Under the pieces are notes generated by a model. It did not search any database, had not been told where the DNA came from, and worked only from the letters and a program-made list of their open reading frames with translations. The position numbers and the translations under genes are program-made. A stretch of DNA of 64,000 nt from an uncultured Coriobacteriaceae bacterium. GTDB taxonomy: Bacteria; Actinomycetota; Coriobacteriia; Coriobacteriales; Eggerthellaceae. Positions 27,599-35,431 of this stretch are shown in pieces (the first letter of the stretch is position 1; each line of letters starts with the position of its first letter). The stretch covers positions 248,001 through 312,000 of the forward strand of contig CACXMZ010000005.1 in NCBI GenBank assembly GCA_902768975.1, in the 5' to 3' direction.

Positions 27599-28375
27599 CT
27601 AGTCCCAAGGCTTCTTTACATATATTCGCACAAAATAGCAGTTTTCGCACGTCAATTTACCTGAATCGATGGATTCTTTGAGCTGCTGGGCCGCGGGCGT
27701 AAGCAGGTTGACGCTACCCGCTTCAGTTGCGAGGGGAACAGCTGTGCATACCAAGGGTAAACCGAGGATGCGAGCCACTTCTTCAGCAAATTCAATGCCG
27801 CGTGCCACCACACTTTCGTCGGTGGCGTCCATGAGGTGAGTGTTGTTAACCACGTGGGTCGCCGTTAAGTGGCTCGTGAATTCCATTTCGGGAAGCAGGT
27901 CGGCCGCTTCCTGGGGCTGCTTGGTAAGTTCGCGCAGACCATTGACCACGTAAAGCACCGCATGGTCGCCCTGTTTAATAAGCTTGGAGAAGCGCCCAAG
28001 AGCCGTGGCACCCACGTCGTCGCCGCCTGCGTCGATGATGCAAACATGGTTGCTACCCGCCTGTGCGTCTTCGATGGCAGTATCGATAGCTACATTGAGC
28101 ATGGGGGCATCGAGGGCCGTGTTGGCCGACTGGGGGCAAAGCATACTAATGCCCGCTGCTGCGAGCGCTTCAACATGGTCGCTGCTGCGGAAATAGGGGT
28201 TCACAATGTCCAGGTCGATAAGCGTAACCTGCTTGCCCGCTGCTGCCAGGTCGTAGGCCAAGTTGAGCGAAAAATTGGTCTTCCCCACGCCATAATGCCC
28301 GAGCACCACCACCACAGGCGGCAGGGAAAGGAGGCTCGCGGGCATATTTACCACGCTGTTACTTTCTGTATTCAT
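27599..28375 (-). CDS. MinD/ParA-like P-loop ATPase next to 2-oxoacid oxidoreductase
   Basis: This SIMIBI-class ATPase has a deviant Walker A, GHYGVGKTNFSLNLAYDLAA, then LIDLDIVNPYFRSSDH and IDAGGDDVGATALGRFSKLI. The pattern resembles MinD/CooC-type proteins, but there is no obvious metal-binding cysteine motif; two Cys occur at the C-terminus (CENCYFV). The start at 28375 is taken as MNTESNSVVNMPASLL. Genes of this kind are repeatedly found next to KOR/VOR genes in anaerobes, where they may help cofactor insertion or assembly. The function is not established. Confidence 0.8.
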   Translation of the reverse strand: MNTESNSVVNMPASLLSLPPVVVVLGHYGVGKTNFSLNLAYDLAAAGKQVTLIDLDIVNPYFRSSDHVEALAAAGISMLCPQSANTALDAPMLNVAIDTAIEDAQAGSNHVCIIDAGGDDVGATALGRFSKLIKQGDHAVLYVVNGLRELTKQPQEAADLLPEMEFTSHLTATHVVNNTHLMDATDESVVARGIEFAEEVARILGLPLVCTAVPLATEAGSVNLLTPAAQQLKESIDSGKLTCENCYFVRIYVKKPWD

Positions 28376-28466
28376 ACGTAAATCACTTCCTTTATGTTCT
28401 CTGTGTATTGAAACACAAAACACCGATTTCATCTGCAACAAGGTCACTATTTCTGCCAAAGGTGGC

Positions 28467-28499
28467 TATAATCGAATGACAACTATGGCCCATTCGATT
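28467..28499 (+). promoter_or_regulatory. -10 box and palindromic operator in divergent promoter region
   Basis: TATAAT at 28467-28472 is overlapped by a perfect inverted repeat, AATCGAATG (28470-28478) and CATTCGATT (28491-28499), with a 12-base spacer. The half-site centres are 21 bases apart, or two helical turns, so a dimeric regulator could bind one face. It lies between the oxidoreductase operon and the second XRE-cupin/acyl-CoA ligase pair. I infer that one of the two XRE-cupin proteins binds here. No good -35 box is visible. Confidence 0.7.
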
Positions 28500-28507
28500 G
28501 TATTGAC

Positions 28508-28567
28508 GAGGGGTCGGTGCGCCTTATCCTTGCCGCCACGCTTCGGACAAGGCACACCGCACCCCTC
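28508..28567 (+). promoter_or_regulatory. Long imperfect hairpin in 5' leader of XRE-cupin gene
   Basis: GAGGGG, GGTG, GCCTT and TCC on the left pair in order with GGA, AAGGC, CACC and CCCCTC on the right around a 15-base loop. The hairpin ends 31 bases before the start codon of the regulator gene. No terminator T-run follows. It could be an RNA control element or a second operator. Confidence 0.6.
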
Positions 28568-28597
28568 TTAGTATTCGAATTGCACAGGAGAAACGGC

Positions 28598-29182
28598 ATG
28601 GATACGAATATCAAAGAAATTGCCCAGCGTATTCGCCTTTTGCGCGAAGACCTGGAGCTGACCGCCGAAGACATGGCGGCTGCCACCGACCGCAGCGTTG
28701 AAAACTATCTGGCGCAGGAATCGGGCGAAGTGGACCTCACCTTCACCTTCCTTTCCAAGTGTGCTGACGCCCTGGGCGTGGACGTTATCGAGCTGCTTAC
28801 CGGTGAAAGCCCCCACCTGGGTGGCTATTCCCTCGTACGCGCGGCTGATGGCCTTTCCATCAAGCGCCGCGAAGGCTTCGAATACCTGCACAAGGCGCCG
28901 TTTTTGAAGAACCGCCTCTGCGACGTGTTCCTGGTAACGGCCCCCTACCTGGAAGAAGAGCAGAACGAACCCATCCACCTGTCCTACCACGAAGGCCAGG
29001 AGTTTGACTACGTGCTTTCGGGCAAACTACGCTTTGCCTACGAAGACCATATTGAAGAATTAGAACCGGGCGACACACTGCTTTACGACAGTAGCCGCGG
29101 CCACGGCATGATAGCCATCGGTGGCGAGCCGTGCACCTTCCTCGCCCTGGTCATGAAGCCAAAGGAAGAGTCGATTAGCTAG
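28598..29182 (+). CDS. XRE family regulator with cupin sensor domain, paralogue 2
   Basis: This protein has the same architecture as the minus-strand regulator at 24.3 kb: a helix-turn-helix (IAQRIRLLREDLELTAEDMA, VENYLAQESGEVDLTFTFLS) and a C-terminal cupin (SYHEGQEFDYVLSGKLRFAY, ELEPGDTLLYDSSRGHGM). The ATG at 28598 has AGGAG seven bases upstream; a longer open frame reaches into the leader hairpin and is rejected. The 194-residue protein precedes the second acyl-CoA ligase and is divergent from the oxidoreductase operon, so it may control both. Confidence 0.9.
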   Translation: MDTNIKEIAQRIRLLREDLELTAEDMAAATDRSVENYLAQESGEVDLTFTFLSKCADALGVDVIELLTGESPHLGGYSLVRAADGLSIKRREGFEYLHKAPFLKNRLCDVFLVTAPYLEEEQNEPIHLSYHEGQEFDYVLSGKLRFAYEDHIEELEPGDTLLYDSSRGHGMIAIGGEPCTFLALVMKPKEESIS

Positions 29183-29209
29183 GTGCGCAGGAATACCTGT
29201 TAGCACCTA
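29180..29209 (+). other. Hairpin between XRE-cupin and acyl-CoA ligase genes
   Basis: TAGGTGC (29180-29186) pairs with GCACCTA (29203-29209), and inside it CAGG pairs with CCTG around AATA. It begins at the end of the regulator stop codon and lacks a T-run, so it may be an RNA processing or stability element rather than a terminator. Confidence 0.5.
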
Positions 29210-29266
29210 AAACACCACGACCTGTCCTTTGCAGCTTCGCGCTGCCCGCTTCATGAAAGAAAAACG

Positions 29267-31045
29267 ATGAGAAAGATAAACGAACAATTTGTTGAAGAAC
29301 GCTATGGGCTGGACGGCAGCCTGCAATTCTTCCGTGCAAACTACCCCGAAACCTTTAACTTTGGCTACGACGTCGTAGACGACATTGCCCAGGCCGAGCC
29401 AAGCCGCCCTGCCCTGCTGTGGTGTAACCCTGAAGGCGAAGAACACCACTTTACTTTCGCCGATATGAAACTATGGTCGGACAAAACCGCGAACGTGCTG
29501 GCAGCCCATGGCATTGGTCGCGGCGACATGGTCATGGTCATTCTGCGCCGCCACTATCAATTCTGGTTTGTGGCCACCGCCCTGCACAAGCTGGGTGCGG
29601 TCATGGTGCCTGCCACCTTCATGCTCAAAGAACACGACCTGGACTATAGGCTGCAAAGTGCTGAAATCAAGGCGGTCATCTGCACCGACGTGGGCTACAT
29701 TGCCGACGTGGTCGACGCTTCTGCCCCCCGTTGCCCAAGCGTGCAAGTAAAGATGCTTGTGGGCGGCGCCGGCGGTGGCACTTGCGAAGACCCTGAAGCC
29801 GCAGGCTTTGGCCCTGCCCTTTCAGGCCCAGACGGCCTGTGCAAGGCGGCTGCCACACGCGAAGGCTGGATCGACTTCAACACCGAACTACTTGCTGCTC
29901 CTGCCGAATTCGAACGCCGCGAAACGAAGGCGGCCGACCCCTTCCTCATGTATTTCAGCAGTGGCACCAGCGGCAACCCCAAAATGGTGCTCCATAACAG
30001 CGGCTATGCCGTGGCGCACACGGTTACTGCCAAGCATTGGCACAACGTGCAGTCCGACGGCGGCGTGCATTTCACCATTGCCGACACGGGCTGGGGCAAG
30101 GCTGTGTGGGGCAAGTACTATGGCCAGTGGCTCATGGAAGCTTGCTGCCTGGCCTACGACTTCGACCGCTTCGACGCGCAGGAAATCTTAGAACTCATAG
30201 GCAAGTACCAAGTGACCACCCTGTGCTGCCCGCCTACCATGTATCGTATGTTTATGGAAGCCGACGTGGACCAGTTCGACCTGGCAAGCTTAGTGCATTG
30301 TTCCACCGCGGGTGAAGCATTGAACCCCGACCTCTTCGACTACTGGAAAGAGCACACGGGCCTTACCATCTACGAAGGCTTTGGCCAGACCGAAACGCCG
30401 CTAACCATCGCTAACCTGGTGGGTTCTACCCCACGCCCTGGGTCCATGGGCAAGCCTTCCCCGCAGTATGAATTACAAATCCAACTGGATGACGGCACCC
30501 CTGCCCGCCCAGGTCAGACGGGTGAAATTTGCATCAAGATGGACGAACACACCCACGGCATCATGATGGAATACTACAAAAACCCCGAAAAGACAGCCGA
30601 GGCCATCCATGACGGTTGGTACCATACGGGCGACACCGCCTGGTACGACGAAGACGGCTATATTTGGTATGTGGGCCGCAACGACGACGTTATTAAGTCG
30701 AGCGGTTACCGCATTGGCCCCTTCGAAATTGAAAGCGTACTGCTTGAACATGCCGCCGTGCGTGAAGTGGCAGTTACTGGCGTACCCGACGAACTGCGCG
30801 GCTATGCCGTGAAGGCCACCATCGTGTTGGCAGAAGGATTTGAAGGAACGCCCGAACTAACCAAGGAACTGCAGACCTATGTGAAGCAGGAAACGGCGCC
30901 TTATAAGTTCCCGCGCATCGTGGACTACGTAGACGAATTGCCTAAGACGGTCAACGGAAAGATTCGCCGTGTGGCCATTCGCAAGGCAGACGAAGAGGCC
31001 GCCCACTTACCGGTTGAACACGACAAGAAAGACGGCTTGGTTTAG
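29267..31045 (+). CDS. AMP-forming acyl-CoA synthetase, paralogue 2
   Basis: This ANL ligase of 592 residues is clearly related to the minus-strand enzyme at 22.6 kb. Motifs are YFSSGTSGNPKMVLHN, YEGFGQTETPLTIAN, SGYRIGPFEIE and the catalytic lysine in LPKTVNGKIRR. A Gly/Ala-rich insert (GGAGGGTCEDPEAAGFGPAL) occurs between residues 163 and 200. The ribosome site is weak. The last 20 codons (ending HDKKDGLV) are duplicated at 37035-37097 on the far side of an AT-rich island, suggesting that the gene's 3' end served as an integration target. Confidence 0.93.
   Translation: MRKINEQFVEERYGLDGSLQFFRANYPETFNFGYDVVDDIAQAEPSRPALLWCNPEGEEHHFTFADMKLWSDKTANVLAAHGIGRGDMVMVILRRHYQFWFVATALHKLGAVMVPATFMLKEHDLDYRLQSAEIKAVICTDVGYIADVVDASAPRCPSVQVKMLVGGAGGGTCEDPEAAGFGPALSGPDGLCKAAATREGWIDFNTELLAAPAEFERRETKAADPFLMYFSSGTSGNPKMVLHNSGYAVAHTVTAKHWHNVQSDGGVHFTIADTGWGKAVWGKYYGQWLMEACCLAYDFDRFDAQEILELIGKYQVTTLCCPPTMYRMFMEADVDQFDLASLVHCSTAGEALNPDLFDYWKEHTGLTIYEGFGQTETPLTIANLVGSTPRPGSMGKPSPQYELQIQLDDGTPARPGQTGEICIKMDEHTHGIMMEYYKNPEKTAEAIHDGWYHTGDTAWYDEDGYIWYVGRNDDVIKSSGYRIGPFEIESVLLEHAAVREVAVTGVPDELRGYAVKATIVLAEGFEGTPELTKELQTYVKQETAPYKFPRIVDYVDELPKTVNGKIRRVAIRKADEEAAHLPVEHDKKDGLV
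30983..31045 (+). repeat. Direct repeat, left copy (candidate attL in acyl-CoA ligase 3' end)
   Basis: This 63-bp stretch encodes the last 20 residues and stop of the acyl-CoA ligase. It is 61/63 identical to 37035-37097. Both differences are synonymous third- or first-base Leu changes (TTA/TTG, TTG/CTG), as expected when an element brings its own copy of a coding attachment site. Confidence 0.8.
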
Positions 31046-31080
31046 CACACTACTAAAAGCTCAATCAGCTATGGTTTCCT

Positions 31081-31111
31081 AAAAACTCTAACGCTTTCGT
31101 TAGAGTTTTTT
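31081..31111. terminator. Terminator after acyl-CoA ligase, probably bidirectional
   Basis: A perfect 13-bp stem, AAAAACTCTAACG / CGTTAGAGTTTTT, around CTTT ends in a T-run on the plus strand and has a matching A-run on the left, so it could also work on the minus strand. It lies 35 bases after the ligase stop. A degenerate copy of its right half recurs near 31135-31155. Confidence 0.88.
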
Positions 31112-31191
31112 GCGTTAACGATTTTGCAAAAAATATAACGCAAACGTTAGGGTTTTCAATTATTTCAGCAAGACCTAATACCAAGATCAAA

Positions 31192-31228
31192 ATTGCGTAA
31201 CGTAACTAAAATCGTTACGTTACGCAAT
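31192..31228. repeat. Perfect 15-bp inverted repeat near island boundary
   Basis: ATTGCGTAACGTAAC (31192-31206) and its exact complement (31214-31228) flank a 7-base loop. No T-run follows. Internal GTAAC direct repeats could make it a protein-binding site. It lies 50 bases beyond the stop codon of the lipoprotein gene and near the left end of the island. Confidence 0.7.
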
Positions 31229-31277
31229 ATCAAACAGCTGGGCGCCTACTGTTGCGCTCGCTTGAAACAACTCAATG

Positions 31278-31865
31278 TTACTCCACTTTAGTAAGCATAA
31301 ATTCGTCGGTGGTGTAGGTCTTAACACCGCTTTTAACTGTTACTTCAAGCTGGGGTGCGGTGGAATAGCTGTCGTTATACACCGCTTTAATCTCAAGGTC
31401 TCTGGCACCCTGAATGTCGGATTCGGGAATGGTCAACTTGAACTTCTTGTTTTCAAGCGTGGTCAGCAAGTCGCTAAACTCCTGGTAGTTATCCCCCGGC
31501 GCCGATTCCACGTCACTCGTTAGGTCGTTGCGCGCATGCCCATGGAAGAGCACCTTTACGTCCACGTGCATCTTGCCCAAGGAATCGATGTCGTGAATAG
31601 TAATCTCGATGGGGTTTTGTTGGGCACCATAGCAGGCGTAGTTGGTGTCCGTCTTGGCAAGCTTTCCCGTCCATGTGCCCACCAGTTCCACATTTGCGTC
31701 AGTTGAATAATCAACCGCACTCGAAACAGCGCCTGAAGAAGCACCCGATGAAGCAGGGCCACTTGCCATACAGCCCGACAAGAACAGCATGAGCAACATT
31801 GTGAAAACTAGCAATGATGTAAGCGAAACATACTGCTTTTTATAATGAAGAAACAATCTGTCCAT
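31278..31865 (-). CDS. Putative lipoprotein, unknown function
   Basis: The 195-residue protein has a type II signal: a hydrophobic stretch and lipobox FLSGC with Cys32, followed by a Ser/Gly/Ala linker. The mature part (GTWTGKLAKTDTNYACYGAQ onward) looks beta-rich and resembles extracellular domains that open with 'GxWxG', but I cannot name a family. No convincing ribosome site is seen. It lies 40 bases downstream of a second, larger lipoprotein on the same strand, so the two may be co-expressed and surface-exposed. Confidence 0.8.
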   Translation of the reverse strand: MDRLFLHYKKQYVSLTSLLVFTMLLMLFLSGCMASGPASSGASSGAVSSAVDYSTDANVELVGTWTGKLAKTDTNYACYGAQQNPIEITIHDIDSLGKMHVDVKVLFHGHARNDLTSDVESAPGDNYQEFSDLLTTLENKKFKLTIPESDIQGARDLEIKAVYNDSYSTAPQLEVTVKSGVKTYTTDEFMLTKVE

Positions 31866-31906
31866 CCTTCGTCATCTCGTCATAGGGAGGTGTAATCAAC
31901 AGCTGG

Positions 31907-33799
31907 CTAGATGCAGAAGCCAGGGACAACACCATACAAATAGTATGCAGTTCCATCTTTAAGAAGGGGTTCACCGTCCCTGTTAACATTCAGGAAACAA
32001 CTCGAGTTGGCCGGATTTGGGGAGCGACCCCACCAGGCGTACGAATCGAGGTTCTCAAAGCCTTTAACAAGAATATTGTTGGAATCATCGGGTTTAACTA
32101 AAGCATCCCTATAAAGCTTGTACTCCATGCCTTCGCTATTAAAAATGTCATCATGTGCTGGCAAAATAAACTTTTCAACATCACCACACAATTCTTTGGA
32201 ACTCGGTAGCCAAATCAGATCGGATGTTGTGGTAACAGAAGATGTACTGCTGGTCTCACCAGTATTGTTGGTCAGTTTGTCAACAGAAACAATAATTGAA
32301 CTAAGATCCGAACTCAGGTCTGCAACAAATGACGAATTGAGCCAGGTACGCATTTCGCTCGCTTCCCAACCACCATTATTGCTAGAACTACTTGAATTCA
32401 TGCCGCGCTCCTCGATGCAGTCTTTAAATATAAAGCTAATTCCAGCTTTGCCCGAACCGTCTGACTTGTCATCATGGTTAAACCCAACAATCTGAACTTG
32501 CGAACTCCAAGAAACATCTTTGGAAAAAACAGTTTTAATTTGGGTGCCATCAAGGGTGCCGTCAGGATTACAAAGGTTGTATTTCTTTGCAACCTCAATA
32601 CCACCCATTTCGTCCCCTGCGGCAGAAATCTCGGCTGAAATAGTTGCAAGTTCCTGCCATGAGTAGTCGTTTACAGATGTCTTAATTGCAACGCTACCGG
32701 CAACATTATTTGATGAGTTCGCCTGGTCCGTTGAAGTCTCTGCAACACTATTTGACACCGTGCTTGCTGAAATGCAAAAGCATGGAGCAATACCTTCAGG
32801 AATGCTAGCATTGTTCCCGTTGGGGGCTGCGCTCCCATTGTGACCCACTTGCTGAAACACGTAACTCTGACTTGGAAGCGGAGAACGCAGCCACCACGAG
32901 CACCCTTCCCCTTCAAAAAGCCTAACAAGACTGCTCCTACTGTCAGGCAGATCTCTATAAAGCTTGTACTGCACACCCTCGCCATTCATAACGTCATTAT
33001 TTGCTTGAAGAGAGCTAGGGTAAAAATCTAAATTACCAAACAGTTCTTGTGTGCTAGGTAGCCAAATCATGTCGGAAGTTGCGGTAATAGAGGAAGTGCT
33101 TTCGGTCTTCCCTGTATTGTTTGTAAGCTTGTCAACAGGGACGATAATCGAACTGAGGTCTGAAGGAAGTTCCGCGACAAAAGATGAATTGAGCCAGGTG
33201 CGCATTTCGCTTGATTCCCAGCCACCTGCGTTAGTATTACCTGAATTCATTGAACGCTCGGCAACACAAGTTTTAAAAGCGAAGCAAATGCCAGCTTTGC
33301 CTGAACCGTCTGACTTGTCGTCATGGTTAAAACCAATAATCTGCACAATCGCTTGCATGCCACTTGCAAGTGTTACATCTTTTAGTTGGGTACCATCCAG
33401 AGTGCCATCGGGGTTGCAAAGGTTGTACTTCTTGGCAACTTCAATGCCGCCCGCTTCGTCCCCTGCGACCGAGATTTCAGCCGAAATCTTAGAAAGCTCT
33501 TCCCAGCTGTAGTCGTTAACAGAAGCCTTAGCACTAACGCCACCGACAGCACTACTTGACGTGCCCGTCTCGCTCGACGAAGCATCAACCGCGCTACTTA
33601 CCGTAGCACTTGCCGACGCCTCCTGCGAAGACGACTGCTCTTCGGCGGAGCTTGTAGGCTGCTCAGCTTGCTGGGGCGAACTAGACGCCCCGCCACCTGA
33701 ACACGCCGCCAACAGCACACCCATAAGTACCGTACACATAGCAACGAGCGCAACACTTATTAATCTTCTCATACTCCCCTTCTCTCCTTTCATTTCCAT
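31907..33799 (-). CDS. Lipoprotein with two tandem DUF6273-like domains
   Basis: The protein has a lipoprotein signal (ISVALVAMCTVLMGVLLAAC, Cys33), a Ser-rich linker, then two homologous domains of about 250 residues, near residues 90-345 and 370-630. Each starts SVNDYSWxEL, contains GGIEVAKKYNLCNPDGTLDG, VGFNHDDKSDGSGKAG-like text, SEMRTWLNSSFVA and SWWLRSP/AWWGRSP, and ends in a PxFCI motif. This matches the DUF6273 surface domain common in gut Coriobacteriia and Firmicutes; its ligand is unknown. An alternative start at 33772 (MRRLIS) is equally plausible. The duplicated domain implies an internal gene duplication. Confidence 0.85.
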   Translation of the reverse strand: MEMKGEKGSMRRLISVALVAMCTVLMGVLLAACSGGGASSSPQQAEQPTSSAEEQSSSQEASASATVSSAVDASSSETGTSSSAVGGVSAKASVNDYSWEELSKISAEISVAGDEAGGIEVAKKYNLCNPDGTLDGTQLKDVTLASGMQAIVQIIGFNHDDKSDGSGKAGICFAFKTCVAERSMNSGNTNAGGWESSEMRTWLNSSFVAELPSDLSSIIVPVDKLTNNTGKTESTSSITATSDMIWLPSTQELFGNLDFYPSSLQANNDVMNGEGVQYKLYRDLPDSRSSLVRLFEGEGCSWWLRSPLPSQSYVFQQVGHNGSAAPNGNNASIPEGIAPCFCISASTVSNSVAETSTDQANSSNNVAGSVAIKTSVNDYSWQELATISAEISAAGDEMGGIEVAKKYNLCNPDGTLDGTQIKTVFSKDVSWSSQVQIVGFNHDDKSDGSGKAGISFIFKDCIEERGMNSSSSSNNGGWEASEMRTWLNSSFVADLSSDLSSIIVSVDKLTNNTGETSSTSSVTTTSDLIWLPSSKELCGDVEKFILPAHDDIFNSEGMEYKLYRDALVKPDDSNNILVKGFENLDSYAWWGRSPNPANSSCFLNVNRDGEPLLKDGTAYYLYGVVPGFCI

Positions 33800-33865
33800 G
33801 CCTTCATCCTTCTTTTTCCCTAACCCTATGGTTAAACAATGCCTTTGCTTAACTACTGTCTATTG

Positions 33866-35068
33866 TCATTCGGACTCCTCTTTAACCTCTTCTGCATTTT
33901 CTTCTGTAGTTGCTCCAATTGCTTCAGCACCAAAGCCCTCGTCATTGCTCTTACGCAATTCCTTATTGATATTCCTCGACTCCGTCATGGGAAAGAAAAC
34001 GTCCTTAAAGGCAATGTCGGAATTACCCTGTTTATCGAAAACACACTCATTGTTAAACCACTGCGCAAAGAAACTAACCAGAATATGAAATGGCATTGAA
34101 TCAAAGAAATTGCGCCGCTGGGTATCTTTCGTACCCATTTCAATAGCGCGGATGCGGCACTTTGCGCAATTAAGAAAACGACTGTAGCGACAGTCCAGAT
34201 AGTCAAGCTGGTTTCTCACATCACATCCAAGCGCGGCACTACAACGTTTTTCACCCAAAGGCTGATAATCGAGATCCAAGTTCTTTTCGACGATGCAAAC
34301 GCAAAGTAGGTATATTTCAATTGCGCGCACATAAAGATTCTTGTTTGGAACCTTAGCAATTGCATTAAGTGATTCTGGAAGTTGTGCGCTTGCAAATGGA
34401 AATAAGCGAGAGCAGAGAGGCTTATAGTTTTCGCTGTTTTTGTTAGTGTCAACCCCGCAATAGGCACAACCATATTCATCGGTATAAAAGAGCGAGAGGG
34501 CTGCACTACTAAGCAAATCTTCAACTCTCTGTTTTGATTCGTAGTACTGACAACTGCATTCGGTTAGATTTTCGTTCTTATTCCGATTAGGATTAATTGT
34601 CTTAGTCGCATATATAAGACGATGTAGCTCCCTTGCCATGTCGCATATATCGCTGAATTCTTTTTTAAAAATTTTTCGAGTTACATACTCACTTCGTTTG
34701 TATTCGTACTCCCGACGAGATTTTCTTCTTGCAATTGAATATGCAATGGGCCATCCCAGAAACAACGTGACAAGCGCCGCGAAAACCGTAGCCATTGCGA
34801 TAGCATTATTGTTCGTTCCATAAATAGCAGATTGGCAGGAATAAGCCATACAAGTTGAAGTATTGGCTGAAAACACTGACGCAAGCCACTCGAAGGTGTC
34901 TGCTATGAAAGGAACAATGCAAAAAATAAAGAGAAGTAAAAGAGCGATTTCAATTAATAACACTAACGAACTGCTAATACGCCAGTACTTGTTAATATGC
35001 GTGCAGAGTGTGTATGCACTTTGCTCAGATTTCTCGTCTGTAGTTCTACAAGTTTTAATCAAAATCAC
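33866..35068 (-). CDS. Unrecognised membrane protein with cysteine pairs
   Basis: The 400-residue frame has two predicted membrane helices (about residues 32-57 and 89-112) and then a long charged cytoplasmic part starting SIARRKSRREYEYKRSEYVT. Cysteine pairs CSC, CAYC and CAKC are spread through residues 165-310 and could bind zinc or a metal cluster. An acidic tail (EENAEEVKEESE) ends the chain. The start is probably GTG at 35068, but the ribosome site is poor. Codon and base use are AT-rich like the rest of the island. I do not recognise the family. Two N-terminal helices plus a large cytoplasmic domain is a layout seen in some defence and signalling proteins, but no function is claimed. 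Confidence 0.7.
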   Translation of the reverse strand: MILIKTCRTTDEKSEQSAYTLCTHINKYWRISSSLVLLIEIALLLLFIFCIVPFIADTFEWLASVFSANTSTCMAYSCQSAIYGTNNNAIAMATVFAALVTLFLGWPIAYSIARRKSRREYEYKRSEYVTRKIFKKEFSDICDMARELHRLIYATKTINPNRNKNENLTECSCQYYESKQRVEDLLSSAALSLFYTDEYGCAYCGVDTNKNSENYKPLCSRLFPFASAQLPESLNAIAKVPNKNLYVRAIEIYLLCVCIVEKNLDLDYQPLGEKRCSAALGCDVRNQLDYLDCRYSRFLNCAKCRIRAIEMGTKDTQRRNFFDSMPFHILVSFFAQWFNNECVFDKQGNSDIAFKDVFFPMTESRNINKELRKSNDEGFGAEAIGATTEENAEEVKEESE

Positions 35069-35147
35069 CCATCGTAGCTACCAACAACATTAGCCCCGAT
35101 GGATTACTTAAATAGTGCGCAACGCAAGATGAAGAGCATCCACCAAG

Positions 35148-35263
35148 GCTGCGAAACCATAGAGAATCCTAAGAAAGAAAACTCCTGAAGGCAGATGCCC
35201 TTCAGCATCCGTTTTCTTTCTTGATGATTCTGGAAGAAACAGAACCCTCTATGGTTTCGCAGC
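35148..35263. other. Nested inverted-repeat structure (possible ncRNA)
   Basis: A perfect 17-bp outer stem (35148-35164 with 35247-35263) encloses three further elements: a perfect 12-bp stem (35171-35182 with 35211-35222), inside it a 7-bp stem CTGAAGG / CCTTCAG with a 7-base loop, and beside it a 5-bp hairpin (35228-35244). It lies in the divergent region between the unknown membrane protein and the DUF3800-like gene. The layout suggests a folded RNA or a single-stranded DNA structure. No loop sequence is shared with the elements at 10.2 or 45.7 kb. Confidence 0.75.
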
Positions 35264-35431
35264 TCCCATTATATATGAAGACACATGAAAGCAATCTGAC
35301 GATTATCAGCGGAAAAGTGGGCGGACAAATACAGTACGGCACAATTAGATACGCTGCTGAAGAAACATAGGTAATTCGACGCACTTTCATGAACTCACTG
35401 TTATAAAATCAAATTATAAAAAGGAGCTTAA

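Noticed and set aside
35148-35263. Third member of the 10.2/45.7 kb structured family
   Set aside because: The layout is similar (outer stem, small hairpin, long hairpin), but none of the conserved loops CTGTTGC, GAGCGCATGA or GAACAGCGGAAG is present.
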